DNA of 64,000 nucleotides, from contig NZ_QUHB01000007.1 of the NCBI RefSeq assembly GCF_003479405.1, positions 20,879 to 84,878 of the forward strand. Direction: 5' to 3'. This DNA is from Eubacterium sp. AF16-48 (GTDB lineage: Bacteria; Bacillota; Clostridia; Lachnospirales; Lachnospiraceae). The number at the start of each line of letters is the position of its first letter. Position 1 is the first letter of the stretch. The position numbers and the translations under genes were made by a program. Below the pieces are notes generated by a model. The model saw nothing but the letters and a program-made list of their open reading frames with translations, was not told the DNA's origin and made no database searches. This document shows positions 1-7,374 of this stretch, piece by piece.

Positions 1-253
1 AATTCACTATGTATTAGTTTAAATGTATCTCTATCCATGCAATTATTCTCCAATTATTACTGTTTTCCTGTAAATAGAATCACATTAATATAAAAACATC
101 CCACAGTGCCTATAAATAAAGGCATTGTGGGATCATAGTGTCTACTCAAACTCCTACTCACAAAAATTTACTCCTTTATAAAGTAGGATATTTATTGTAT
201 TTAAAAGTTCGTTTCTGTACTGTTTTAGTATTTTTTGCATATAGTCTAAGACG
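1..253. other. Non-coding left flank, possibly the end of a second related element
   Basis: I see no credible gene here. The segment 175-253 aligns block by block with 8091-8165, the inner right end of the mobile element: TTTATAAAG, then AGTTC-N5-TGTAC-N2-TTTT, then a T6 run, then the 24-bp repeat, with nearly equal spacing (30 versus 32 and 50 versus 52 nt between landmarks). Sequence outside the left repeat would not be expected to resemble the inside of the right end unless another element, or its scar, sits to the left. The rest of the segment is AT-rich with one strong hairpin at 99-132. Confidence 0.45.
99..132 (-). terminator. Rho-independent terminator
   Basis: Thirteen-base-pair stem (ATCCCACAGTGCC with GGCATTGTGGGAT, one G-U type mismatch) around an A/T loop. 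On the minus strand the stem is followed by TGTTTTTATATT. It would stop leftward transcription leaving the GNAT cargo gene or an upstream flank transcript. Confidence 0.6.
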
Positions 254-277
254 AAAATATTGTCATTTTATTGTCAC
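254..277. repeat. Left copy of 24-bp direct repeat, candidate attL core
   Basis: Ends in TATTGTCATTTTATTGTCAC preceded by AAAA. Identical to 8166-8189; identity stops at both edges (G versus A on the left, G versus T on the right). As the only perfect long repeat flanking the integrase module it is the best candidate crossover region. Confidence 0.7.
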
Positions 278-324
278 GAGTCAATATCGTTGTAGTCGTT
301 CTTGCATGTATGACAAACTGGAAG

Positions 325-768
325 TTATATATGCCTTTGCAAATATACCATATCTATTAACTGTACACCGCCCTCATAAATTGGGTGGTTATAATTGTCT
401 GTAAAGAAATTTGGAATACTGTGAGAACGAACAAATCCACATTTTTCATAAAATGGTATTGTCAGTGGACTATCACCAGTTCCAACTTGCAAAATAGAAT
501 ATTCTTTTTCATATTTATTGGCAAGAAAATCAATCATTACTTTGCCATATCCCATTCTATGATATTTCGGATCAACCGCTATATTCTTGATTTCAAGTAT
601 TCCATTACCTTCATCGGTGACAACACATTCAGCTTTTACATCATTATCTTCAATCACATACATAGTTCCTTTTTCAAGATAGCAATCAACCATGCTCTCC
701 TGTTCATCAGCTAATAACAATAATGATATAAACTGCTTTTTATTTTCGTTAACTTCTCGAATTTTCAT
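325..768 (-). CDS. GNAT family N-acetyltransferase (element cargo)
   Basis: A 147-aa single-domain GNAT protein. The acetyl-CoA binding segment is visible as the IKNIAVDPKYHRMGYGKVMI stretch (V-x-x-x-x-R/Q-x-x-G-x-G/A pattern) at about residues 60-79, followed by a C-terminal FYEKCGF motif typical of the fold. The frame is open to an ATG at 795, but that codon has no ribosome site; the ATG at 768 has GGAG about 11 nt upstream and gives the usual M-K-I-R start, so I prefer it. The substrate is unknown. It resembles small YvbK-like acetyltransferases. It is the leftmost gene of the mobile element, outside the mobilization core, hence cargo. Confidence 0.8.
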   Translation of the reverse strand: MKIREVNENKKQFISLLLLADEQESMVDCYLEKGTMYVIEDNDVKAECVVTDEGNGILEIKNIAVDPKYHRMGYGKVMIDFLANKYEKEYSILQVGTGDSPLTIPFYEKCGFVRSHSIPNFFTDNYNHPIYEGGVQLIDMVYLQRHI

Positions 769-820
769 ACAACTTGTTACTCCATCAATTTCCATCCATT
801 TTAATTCATCAAACTGGAAG

Positions 821-1138
821 TTATCTTTTTCTTAATGGCAATGCTATTAAATTTCCCAATAATGCAATAACAGCATATCCAACTACATAAACCCATGCAC
901 TTGAGTTATAAAATATAAATATGGATGGCGCAAACATTATTGCTACAATCAAAATATACCAGAAGTTAAAACCATTCCTAATCCCATAAAAAACAGAGGT
1001 TATTAAACATATTAGAGGAATAATTACTAACATAACAATCATTGCACTTCCTGTGTCTTTTATAAACCAAGGAACGATATAAAAATCTATCAGCAACAGT
1101 AGGTAGAAAACCATGTTCTTTTTTAATTTATCCATCAT
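821..1138 (-). CDS. Small four-helix membrane protein, unknown function
   Basis: A 105-aa protein that is almost entirely hydrophobic, with four predicted transmembrane segments (about residues 9-27, 32-50, 58-76 and 81-99) and a basic C-terminus (LRKR). The start at 1138 is preceded by AAAAGGA at a suitable distance; a second ATG follows directly. It lies between the relaxase and the GNAT gene in the same orientation and is probably co-transcribed cargo. I recognise no family. It could be a membrane partner of the acetyltransferase or an unrelated passenger. Confidence 0.6.
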   Translation of the reverse strand: MMDKLKKNMVFYLLLLIDFYIVPWFIKDTGSAMIVMLVIIPLICLITSVFYGIRNGFNFWYILIVAIMFAPSIFIFYNSSAWVYVVGYAVIALLGNLIALPLRKR

Positions 1139-1199
1139 ATCATCATCCTTTTAAATTCCGATTTGTATATCAAATCTATTTCTACACATTATATCATCT

Positions 1200-2648
1200 T
1201 CATCTTCTAAATTCCATTTTTTTCTCACCTCGTCCATCTCTACTTTTTTCTCTCGCTGATACCTTTTCTTGTACATTTCCCATATACTCCCTAACGTTCT
1301 CATCCAACATTTCTTTAGCATTCTCCGCCCTGTCAACGGAATCTTTATACGCATCCATTTCCATTCTCTTTCGATTAAATTTTCTTATAACTTCGTCAAC
1401 ATTTGTACCATTTAATTTTTTCAACAACCTTTTTTCTAAGTCCTTGGCTGTTTTCTCCTGCTTTTCCAACTGCACAATTTCATCTTTTAACTTTTTCTTT
1501 CCTCCAAACATCCTGTATTCTTTTCGGTCCATTTGGTCTTTTGCCTCTCTTATTGCCATATGCACTCCGTTTAATGCTCTATGATTTTCCAATAATTCAT
1601 CAACCATTTTTGCATACTGCTTATACTCCTTAACCGGTTGCGGTGGCTTTGGTGCAATTGTTCCTCTAAATATCCTAATTAATCCCTTTAAACAATCACA
1701 TGCCATTTCAACGGCTTTTTCAAAAACTCCGGCAAATATTCCTACGCCTGCACTTTCCCTTGATGACTTGTTTTTCCTTAATCCACCAACTGTCTTTGTT
1801 TCCGTCTTTCCAAATTTATTTACATTCTTAAGTATCTTTTCCTCTTTAATGGTTCTGATGTATTTTCTTGGAACCTGATAAAACAGTCCTTCATCAACTG
1901 TACTGTTCCATTTAATTCTCACCTGATTGTTTTTTCTTATCTGCTCTGCTTTTGGATTATTTTTTCCAATCTTTTTTGTTGGCAGATAAACATCTTTATT
2001 GTTAAACACCTTTAGTTTGTCCTTATCATTTAAGAAGGAATTGATGTGCTCAGTGTACAGTGTTTTCATCCCCTTTAGAAATGACCTTGCCTTAAACTCC
2101 GCTTTCTTTTTTGAAAATCTGTTGTACTCATAAACCTGACCTTTTCTGATGATATTACATCCTTTTCTTACATTCCCATTGTCATCCAGCATCTCCTTTT
2201 TGGTCCTTACATGCTTTCCTGTTTCATCATAAAACATGTTTCGTGTGGCAATTTTCTTTATGCCGTTTTTCAATTCCTCTCTTTCCGAAAATATCAAATG
2301 AATGTGTAAGTTTGTTTTTGTCTTGTTGTGATGCATTGCTGCAATGCAGTTTACTCCGTAAGTTTTTCTAAACAGCTCAGTAAAATCTTCCAATACCTTC
2401 TGTTTGTCCATGTTACAGAATGGTTCGGGTAATGCAATAATAAGTTCTCTTGATTCGATACACTTTCCGGCACTTCCGCTTTTCTTAAATTCCAGTCTGT
2501 TACACCTTGCAAGATCATGCCAAAATGTATCGTCTGTTGTATTGTAAACTGCATACAGATTTTCCTGCCTTTTGGGATTTGTAATGTAATCTATGCGCCC
2601 TTTTAAATTACCTAACTTGCTTATCTGAATAAATGAATTTCTAGCCAT
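1200..2648 (-). CDS. Relaxase / mobilization nuclease
   Basis: A 482-aa protein starting M-A-R-N-S-F with a perfect AGGAGG about 9 nt upstream. The N-terminal third is a relaxase domain: a YITNPKRQ segment at residues 21-28 (a candidate catalytic Tyr is Y21 or Y32) and a histidine triad motif at about 106-117 (HH then NLHIHLIFSER) that should bind the metal. The C-terminal half is lysine-rich with a predicted coiled coil (about 375-460). It would nick oriT and pilot the strand through a helper conjugation channel. The frame stays open upstream to 2960, but that extension crosses the oriT-like region and lacks a ribosome site. I cannot decide between MobA/MobL (MOBQ) and MOBP assignment. Confidence 0.85.
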   Translation of the reverse strand: MARNSFIQISKLGNLKGRIDYITNPKRQENLYAVYNTTDDTFWHDLARCNRLEFKKSGSAGKCIESRELIIALPEPFCNMDKQKVLEDFTELFRKTYGVNCIAAMHHNKTKTNLHIHLIFSEREELKNGIKKIATRNMFYDETGKHVRTKKEMLDDNGNVRKGCNIIRKGQVYEYNRFSKKKAEFKARSFLKGMKTLYTEHINSFLNDKDKLKVFNNKDVYLPTKKIGKNNPKAEQIRKNNQVRIKWNSTVDEGLFYQVPRKYIRTIKEEKILKNVNKFGKTETKTVGGLRKNKSSRESAGVGIFAGVFEKAVEMACDCLKGLIRIFRGTIAPKPPQPVKEYKQYAKMVDELLENHRALNGVHMAIREAKDQMDRKEYRMFGGKKKLKDEIVQLEKQEKTAKDLEKRLLKKLNGTNVDEVIRKFNRKRMEMDAYKDSVDRAENAKEMLDENVREYMGNVQEKVSAREKSRDGRGEKKMEFRR

Positions 2649-2733
2649 ATATTTGTTCCTCCTATTCTTTAATTTTTTATATTTAAGTAAAATAAAAGCC
2701 CCCTGCAAGGGCGAAATGCAAACCCTTAAGAGC

Positions 2734-2760
2734 ATAAAATCGTAAGATTTTGTGCGATGG
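2734..2760 (+). other. Candidate oriT / nic region
   Basis: A perfect 6-bp inverted repeat AAAATC-GTAA-GATTTT (2736-2751) is followed at once by GTGCGATGGG. RSF1010/pIP501-type oriTs share this layout: an inverted repeat, then TGCG with the nick directly after. It lies about 90 bp upstream of the relaxase start, the usual place. Orientation follows the strand carrying TGCG. The exact nick (after G2756) is inferred. Confidence 0.45.
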
Positions 2761-2861
2761 GTGTATTTCGCTCTCAATCGCCGAGGGCTAATCTGCTTTC
2801 CTTTTACCTTTAGTTTTTCCGTTGCTACCGCATATATTATTGCCGACTTGTCTGCTCTACC

Positions 2862-2884
2862 ACCTGCAAGTGCCACTTGCAGGT
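2862..2884. repeat. Perfect 11-bp inverted repeat upstream of the relaxase
   Basis: ACCTGCAAGTG, one base, then CACTTGCAGGT. No T-run follows on either strand, so it is not an ordinary terminator. It sits beside the oriT-like hairpin and overlaps none of the genes I accept; a binding site for an accessory relaxosome protein is a reasonable guess. Confidence 0.7.
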
Positions 2885-2904
2885 CATTAACATTAAGCAG
2901 AAAT

Positions 2905-3150
2905 TTACCAACGGAAATCCTCCGGGATTTCCTTTCTGTCAAGATAATCTTTTCTTGCATTTTCTCTCTCCTCTACCGATTCGGCAATCTTGCTTTCTGT
3001 ATAAATGTTTCTCAAAATCATCTTATCCATCTTATCTTTAAGACCTGCTTTAATCAGTTCCGTTTCGTCCTCACGACCATATATAAAATACTGATATATC
3101 ATTCTAAATAAGTCTTCATCTATTTTTATCTGTTTAACCTTTTCATACAT
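2905..3150 (-). CDS. Small hypothetical protein of the mobilization module
   Basis: An 81-aa charged protein starting MYEKVKQIKIDEDLFRMI, with a good GGAAGGAG ribosome site 7-8 nt before the ATG. It looks helical and soluble, with two acidic/basic helices and no signal peptide. It precedes the oriT-like region and relaxase in the same orientation, so it may be an accessory relaxosome or regulatory protein; the sequence itself shows no catalytic motif. It follows the iteron region at 3220-3378. I recognise no family. Confidence 0.65.
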   Translation of the reverse strand: MYEKVKQIKIDEDLFRMIYQYFIYGREDETELIKAGLKDKMDKMILRNIYTESKIAESVEERENARKDYLDRKEIPEDFRW

Positions 3151-3219
3151 GCAAATCTCCTTCCGTAAATTGAAAATGTCAATCGACTTTAAAAAACTTT
3201 ATTTTTTTAGTTTTATTTA

Positions 3220-3378
3220 GCCAATTTACAATCTACGATTTACAAATTTCAAAACATCCCATAAATAAAGGGATTGAAGCCATTCTGATGTAAATTGGCT
3301 CTTTTTTTTACGTCATTTCCAATTTACAAATCCATTATTCTGATTTACAAACCAGCCAATTTACATAACAAATTTACA
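3220..3378. repeat. Iteron cluster, candidate replication origin
   Basis: Seven copies of (A/G)ATTTACA occur in 160 bp: 3223-3230, 3237-3244, 3321-3328, 3342-3349, 3358-3365 and 3371-3378 on the plus strand, and 3289-3296 inverted. Four of them extend to (G/T)CCAATTTACA. A very AT-rich block (3190-3219) abuts the array. The array lies immediately downstream of the VirE/D5-like helicase gene, as the origin does downstream of rep in SaPI-type islands. An operator function is the alternative. Confidence 0.55.
3250..3275 (-). terminator. Short terminator after the virE-like gene
   Basis: ATCCC (3256-3260) and GGGAT (3270-3274) form a 5-bp stem around an A/T loop; on the minus strand GTTTTG follows. 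Weak, but placed about 130 bp past the virE-like stop and within the iteron cluster. Confidence 0.35.
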
Positions 3379-3406
3379 TTCTTAAAAGTAACTGACATCA
3401 TGTCAC

Positions 3407-4804
3407 TTACTTTTTCTCTGCCATTTCATCAGATTCAGTTTTAAGATTTTCCAACGTTTCCTGCTTAAAAGGAATGTCCTCATTCTTCTCTATTTTCTCA
3501 AAACCCTTTGACTTTTTTCTCTTCCATGCAAGCTGGGTTCCGTACCCTTCCTTAATGAATCTGTGACTTTTTACCTCTTCCCACTGTTCTGCAAATTTAA
3601 GCCTCATGATACTCGTAATCTCTCTTGATTCATACTGTTTCGGCTTGCAGTTTTCGTGGTGCAGTGCTCTCTCGTAAATCATCTGAACGCATACAAACTC
3701 CTCATCCGTCATTTCAAGAAACATCTCAATGATTCCCACAAGAGTATCCTGAGGCATGCATTCCTTCTGAAATTCAATGAGTTCTTTTTCCAACTTCTTA
3801 TTAAATACAAGTTTAGTGTTAATGCCCTTTTTATACATATTCATTATTTCAGCCCAGCACTGTTCTATGTATGCCCTTGTTTCTTCGTCATCCTCCAACG
3901 GATGATGCAATGCCTTTTCCTTATTTACCATTACCGGTACAAATCTTCTGTTACCTGTTCGGTCAAATGGCAGGAAGTCGGCATTATTGGAAGAACCCAC
4001 AAATATGCACTGTCTTGGTCTGTCCTCAGGATGGGTTTCATATGGTACCTTGTAAGTTTCACTTTGACGGCTTAAAAATGACTTAATGTCCTCAACACTT
4101 CTTGCATTACAGGTTGCAAGCATTTCCGCCATTTCAATAATCCAGTGTCCCTGAATCTTACGAAACACGTTGTCATCATCAAGTTTTCTTAAGTCATCCG
4201 AAAACCACTCATTTTCCATTGCAAGAAGTCTTAGAAAACTTGACTTTCCTGCACCCTGCCCACCTACAAGACAAACCATATATTCAAATTTACATCCGGG
4301 ATGGTAAACCCTGTACACCGCTCCCATCATCATTATTCTTGTTGCTTCAAATATGTAATCACTTTCATCTGTTCCAAGATATCTTGGCAACAGATATCTA
4401 AGCCTTGATTTTCCGTCCCACTCCAGACTTTCCAGTTTGTCTATAATGGGATGATAATGGTTGTTATTTCCTACAATGTCAATTGCACGCTTAATATTTT
4501 TATCTCTTGTAATGCCGTAAAACTTTTCCATTCTAAGCATTATGTTATTAAAATCCGTATCGGTAAAAGTTTTTGAGCGTCTTCTCCAGTCCATTTTCTT
4601 AACAATGTCCGTCTTACATGAAAGTTCATTACGTCTTATTGCATCCTTTAACATTGGGTCCTTATTTAAAACCTCAATGACATTTTCAATGGTTTGTCTC
4701 GGACTTCCATCAGGACGTTTTTTAAGGCTATCCCTTATAGCCTCGATTTCTTTATTATCTGTGTCCTCCACATTGGAGGATTTATTCATTACTGTGTTAT
4801 TCAT
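3407..4804 (-). CDS. VirE/D5-like superfamily 3 helicase-primase domain protein
   Basis: A 465-aa P-loop ATPase of the virulence-associated E family. The Walker A motif GGQGAGKSS is at residues 181-189, Walker B-like hydrophobic-acidic HWIIEMAEM near 220, and the sensor region FVGSSNNADFLPFDRTGNRR near 265-285, all characteristic of VirE-type helicases of phages and genomic islands. The N-terminal 120 residues lack an obvious primase zinc finger. GGAGG precedes the ATG by 5-6 nt. Its likely role is unwinding the element's origin for replication after excision. The iteron cluster directly downstream supports this. Confidence 0.85.
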   Translation of the reverse strand: MNNTVMNKSSNVEDTDNKEIEAIRDSLKKRPDGSPRQTIENVIEVLNKDPMLKDAIRRNELSCKTDIVKKMDWRRRSKTFTDTDFNNIMLRMEKFYGITRDKNIKRAIDIVGNNNHYHPIIDKLESLEWDGKSRLRYLLPRYLGTDESDYIFEATRIMMMGAVYRVYHPGCKFEYMVCLVGGQGAGKSSFLRLLAMENEWFSDDLRKLDDDNVFRKIQGHWIIEMAEMLATCNARSVEDIKSFLSRQSETYKVPYETHPEDRPRQCIFVGSSNNADFLPFDRTGNRRFVPVMVNKEKALHHPLEDDEETRAYIEQCWAEIMNMYKKGINTKLVFNKKLEKELIEFQKECMPQDTLVGIIEMFLEMTDEEFVCVQMIYERALHHENCKPKQYESREITSIMRLKFAEQWEEVKSHRFIKEGYGTQLAWKRKKSKGFEKIEKNEDIPFKQETLENLKTESDEMAEKK

Positions 4805-4838
4805 TTTTCCTCCGTAATTTTAAAATTTTGTTGTTATT

Positions 4839-4893
4839 GGAGGTAACCCCTGCTATAATTTAATTGGTGATAAAAGTAGCGGGGATAACCTCC
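4839..4893. repeat. Imperfect inverted repeat between mobC-like and virE-like genes
   Basis: GGAGGTAACCCCTGCT (4839-4854) faces AGCGGGGATAACCTCC (4878-4893), pairing over about 14 positions with a 23-nt loop. On the minus strand it would form in the leader of the virE-like mRNA, some 35 nt before its ribosome site. The arms themselves carry GGAGG/CCTCC, so folding could compete with ribosome binding. No T-run follows. Confidence 0.55.
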
Positions 4894-4923
4894 TTGTTAC
4901 CTTGTAAGTCTTAAGCTTATTGC

Positions 4924-5256
4924 TTAGGGCTTTTTTCTTTCTTCAAATCCATCTAATATATCCAACATTGTTCTAATTGGGACAAATACCTCTTCATCAA
5001 TTTCTCCACCAGCCTCAATCCTCTTTAACTGTGCTATTATTTCTTGGAGATATTTTCTGAAACTAAGCATCATTAGCGGATTTCCCACAGCTCTTATTTT
5101 GGTATAAAGTAATGATTGAACAATAAATTCCTGCTTTGTCTGAAATCCACTTAGTTTTGCCCTCATATTTATTTCTTCATTTTCTTCTGGTGACACCCTA
5201 AAGGCAACTGTTACATTTCTCCATCTACCTTTTGCATCATTGTTCTTCGCACTCAT
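4924..5256 (-). CDS. mobC: MobC-like relaxosome accessory protein
   Basis: A 110-aa protein with the layout of MobC-type plasmid mobilization proteins: an N-terminal basic stretch, then R-V-S-P-E-E-N-E-E-I followed by A-K-L-S-G-F-Q-T-K-Q-E-F-I (residues about 20-45), a ribbon-helix-helix type DNA-binding segment, and a helical C-terminus. The ATG overlaps the integrase 3' end by 20 bp, which suggests translational coupling to int. The family helps the relaxase open oriT. Unusually it is separated from the relaxase gene by the virE-like gene and the iteron region. Confidence 0.75.
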   Translation of the reverse strand: MSAKNNDAKGRWRNVTVAFRVSPEENEEINMRAKLSGFQTKQEFIVQSLLYTKIRAVGNPLMMLSFRKYLQEIIAQLKRIEAGGEIDEEVFVPIRTMLDILDGFEERKKP

Positions 5257-6331
5257 CTAATAAAGCCTCTCTTTCTGCATCCATAGTTTTTGCCATATCT
5301 GTTTGTACAGTTGGAAATAGATGTGCATATTTATAAGTGATGTCTACAGCCTCGTGGCCTAGTCTGTCAGCTATGGCAAGTGCTGTATAGCCTTTGTTAA
5401 TCAAATATGAAACGTGTGAATGTCTTAAATCATGTATTCTTATTCTTTTAACTCCTGCAGCTTTTGAACCTCTTATCATTTCATGACGAAAATAGCTTTT
5501 TGAATTTTGAAATATTCTGTCATTTTCTTTGATGCCATATATACTTGCCAAATATTCCTTAATTTCTTCTGCTAAAAATTCAGGAATTACTATATCCCTT
5601 ATGCTTTTAGGTGTCTTTGGATCCGTTACAATGTCTTTACCTTTAACCTTTTTATATGACTTTGTTATTTTCAAAACATTATTTTCGAAATCAAAATCTT
5701 TCGGTGTTAAGGCAAGAAGTTCGCCAATTCTAAGCCCACACCAATAAAGTATTTCAAATCCATAAAATGATTGTGGTTTATCTGCCACCTGTTCAATAAA
5801 TTTCTGGTATTCCTTCTGCGTCCAGAAATCAACATTTCTATCTCTTGCACTGCCCATATTCCCAGCCTTGCTTGCGACATTCCATTTAAGCCCATAATAT
5901 CTGACTGCATGGTTAAACATTGCACTTAGCTGATTATGAATTGTTCCAAGATATGATTTTGAAAAGCTCTTACCATTTTGAGTTGTTAAGCTCTGAATTT
6001 CTCTTTGCCACTCAAAAATGTCCGTTACCTTTAATTCATTTATTTTTCTCTTGCCAAGATAAGGAAGAATTTTTGTTAAAATTATGTATTCCTTTTCTTC
6101 CCAAGTGTTTGGTCTTACCTTATGACTTACATCTCTTTTATATAATTCAAAGAAATCTTCAATGGTCATATCCAGGTCCTGGTGGTCTTGCAGTTTAAAA
6201 TGTCTTTCCCAATCAAGAGCTTCAGATTTTGTTCTGAAGCCTCTTTTGGTTTTCTGTTTTCGCTCACCTTTATAATTTTTGTAATAACATCTAACTTCCC
6301 ATTTATCTGTTTTTGGATTCTTAAAAACCAT
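5237..6331 (-). CDS. int: Tyrosine recombinase, integrase of the element
   Basis: A 364-aa Tn916/phage-type integrase. An N-terminal arm-binding domain (residues 1-45, with a KWEVRCYYKNYKGERKQKTKRGF beta-sheet region written here as KWEVR...KTKRGF), a SAM-like core-binding domain (about 55-150) and a catalytic domain (165-345). Catalytic residues visible: R201 in CGLRIGELLAL, H300-x-x-R303 in HDLRHS, H326 in LGH and the nucleophile Y335 in the YKYAHLFP segment. It integrates and excises the element at the 24-bp repeats. It lies downstream of the xis-like gene by 12 bp and overlaps mobC. Confidence 0.93.
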   Translation of the reverse strand: MVFKNPKTDKWEVRCYYKNYKGERKQKTKRGFRTKSEALDWERHFKLQDHQDLDMTIEDFFELYKRDVSHKVRPNTWEEKEYIILTKILPYLGKRKINELKVTDIFEWQREIQSLTTQNGKSFSKSYLGTIHNQLSAMFNHAVRYYGLKWNVASKAGNMGSARDRNVDFWTQKEYQKFIEQVADKPQSFYGFEILYWCGLRIGELLALTPKDFDFENNVLKITKSYKKVKGKDIVTDPKTPKSIRDIVIPEFLAEEIKEYLASIYGIKENDRIFQNSKSYFRHEMIRGSKAAGVKRIRIHDLRHSHVSYLINKGYTALAIADRLGHEAVDITYKYAHLFPTVQTDMAKTMDAEREALLDECEEQ

Positions 6332-6343
6332 TTATTTCACCTC

Positions 6344-6529
6344 CTATTTAGTCTTAATTCCATAGATTCGTTCTTCAAAATACTGTCTGCTAAGTCTCCC
6401 CTGAACAGTTACAAACCCCTGCTCCTTAAGTTCATTATTAAGTTTTCTAATAATCTTATAAGCCATAGCTTCTGAAACTCCCATTTCCTTTGCTACATCG
6501 CTTGCTCTAACAAAAAGTGTATCTGCCAT
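6344..6529 (-). CDS. xis: Excisionase-like small winged-helix protein
   Basis: A 61-aa protein starting MADTLFVRASDVAKEMGVSE with an ideal AGGAGGTGATATT ribosome site; the longer open frame to 6598 lies over the promoter and is rejected. The residues form a MerR/excisionase-like helix-turn-helix (RASDVAKEMGVSEAMAYKII). It is directly upstream of int in one transcription unit, the normal place for a directionality factor. A separate regulatory role for the int operon is possible. Confidence 0.75.
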   Translation of the reverse strand: MADTLFVRASDVAKEMGVSEAMAYKIIRKLNNELKEQGFVTVQGRLSRQYFEERIYGIKTK

Positions 6530-6570
6530 AATATCACCTCCTACCCATTTAAATTTCATTACTTTGCACA

Positions 6571-6683
6571 GTACATTTATGAACTGTGTTGTACTCATTT
6601 TATCAGTTCACTTTTGTACTGTCAAGTGAAATATTTCACTTCTGAACTGTTTTGTATTCTTTATATTTCACAAATGAACTGTT
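6571..6683. promoter_or_regulatory. Operator array in the xis-repressor intergenic region
   Basis: Copies of the imperfect dyad CAGTTC-N5-TGTACTG occur at 6570-6587 (minus) and 6604-6622 (plus). GAACTG half-sites lie at 6644-6649 and 6676-6681, and a perfect 14-bp palindrome GTGAAATATTTCAC at 6626-6639. They overlap both divergent promoters. The same dyad recurs near the right end of the element (8119-8134) and left of the left repeat (206-222). The adjacent XRE protein is the obvious ligand. Confidence 0.65.
6597..6625 (-). promoter_or_regulatory. Promoter of the xis-int-mobC operon
   Basis: TTGACA (6620-6625), a 17-bp spacer and TAAAAT (6597-6602), read on the minus strand. An operator dyad (6604-6622) fills the spacer, so bound repressor would block polymerase. 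Confidence 0.8.
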
Positions 6684-6694
6684 TATGATATAAT
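6667..6694 (+). promoter_or_regulatory. Promoter of the XRE repressor gene
   Basis: TTCACA (6667-6672), a 16-bp spacer and TATAAT (6689-6694), 38 bp before the repressor ATG. A GAACTG half-operator lies in the spacer, which would allow autoregulation. Confidence 0.65.
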
Positions 6695-6731
6695 AAAATC
6701 AGTTATAAAATGATATGGAAGGATATGTTTT

Positions 6732-7343
6732 ATGGGAAAAAATAAAAGAGAATTTTCTTTAAATGCTAAAAATCTTGCCTCAGCAAATTTAGGACAAAAG
6801 ATTAGATTTTACAGACAAATTGCCGGCATGACACAAAAAGAATTGGGAGCTGCCTGTGGTGTAAATGAATCAACTATAAGAAATTATGAACTTGGAAATC
6901 GTTATCCAGATTCAGACACTATATTTGAGATTTCGAATGCTTTGGAGATTTCTCCATACGTGCTTGCAACTCCTGATCCTATTTCAGCTGCAAGTTCTCT
7001 ACAATACTTATTCAGTATGGAAAAAACTTTGGATTTGACTCCAACAACTATAGATGGAAAAGTTTATTTAGAGGTATCTTCCGAAATAGACGTAAACGAT
7101 GCCACTGTTGCTCCTCTTTCAAATCTTAAAAGAATGTTTAGCCATTGGGCAACAATGTATGAGAAATTTATCAATGAAGAAATTGACGAGGAAACCTACC
7201 TATTATGGCAGGCAAAGTATTTAAGCTTTGGGACCGATTCAGCTGACTTCTTATTGGATGCGGAAAATGAAAAAGCTATCGAAGTAGACAAGAATATCTC
7301 TGATGCAAAGAAGAGATTTAGGAAAGCTAATTTGAAGGATTAA
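6732..7343 (+). CDS. XRE-family repressor of the element
   Basis: A 203-aa regulator with an N-terminal XRE helix-turn-helix (about residues 21-75, LGQKIRFYRQIAGMTQKELG then VNESTIRNYELGNRYP), followed by an acidic 130-residue C-terminal domain without a recognisable LexA/CI protease motif. AAGGATATG precedes the ATG. It is transcribed away from xis-int across a shared operator region, so it probably keeps excision and transfer genes off. The lack of a self-cleavage motif suggests derepression by another route, such as an antirepressor or metalloprotease, but no such gene is present in the element. Confidence 0.85.
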   Translation: MGKNKREFSLNAKNLASANLGQKIRFYRQIAGMTQKELGAACGVNESTIRNYELGNRYPDSDTIFEISNALEISPYVLATPDPISAASSLQYLFSMEKTLDLTPTTIDGKVYLEVSSEIDVNDATVAPLSNLKRMFSHWATMYEKFINEEIDEETYLLWQAKYLSFGTDSADFLLDAENEKAIEVDKNISDAKKRFRKANLKD

Positions 7344-7374
7344 ATTTATATGTTTATTTAAGAGAGATGATAAA

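Noticed and set aside
138..404. 88-codon plus-strand ORF across the left repeat
   Set aside because: No ribosome site, composition typical of non-coding DNA, overlaps the candidate att core and the GNAT 3' end.
1151..1354. 67-codon minus-strand ORF overlapping the relaxase 3' end
   Set aside because: Mostly an out-of-frame copy of the relaxase C-terminus; the only non-overlapping part is 16 codons with no convincing ribosome site.
2649..2960. N-terminal extension of the relaxase
   Set aside because: The frame is open, but there is no ribosome site at 2960, the region holds the oriT-like repeats, and an ideal AGGAGG marks the ATG at 2648.
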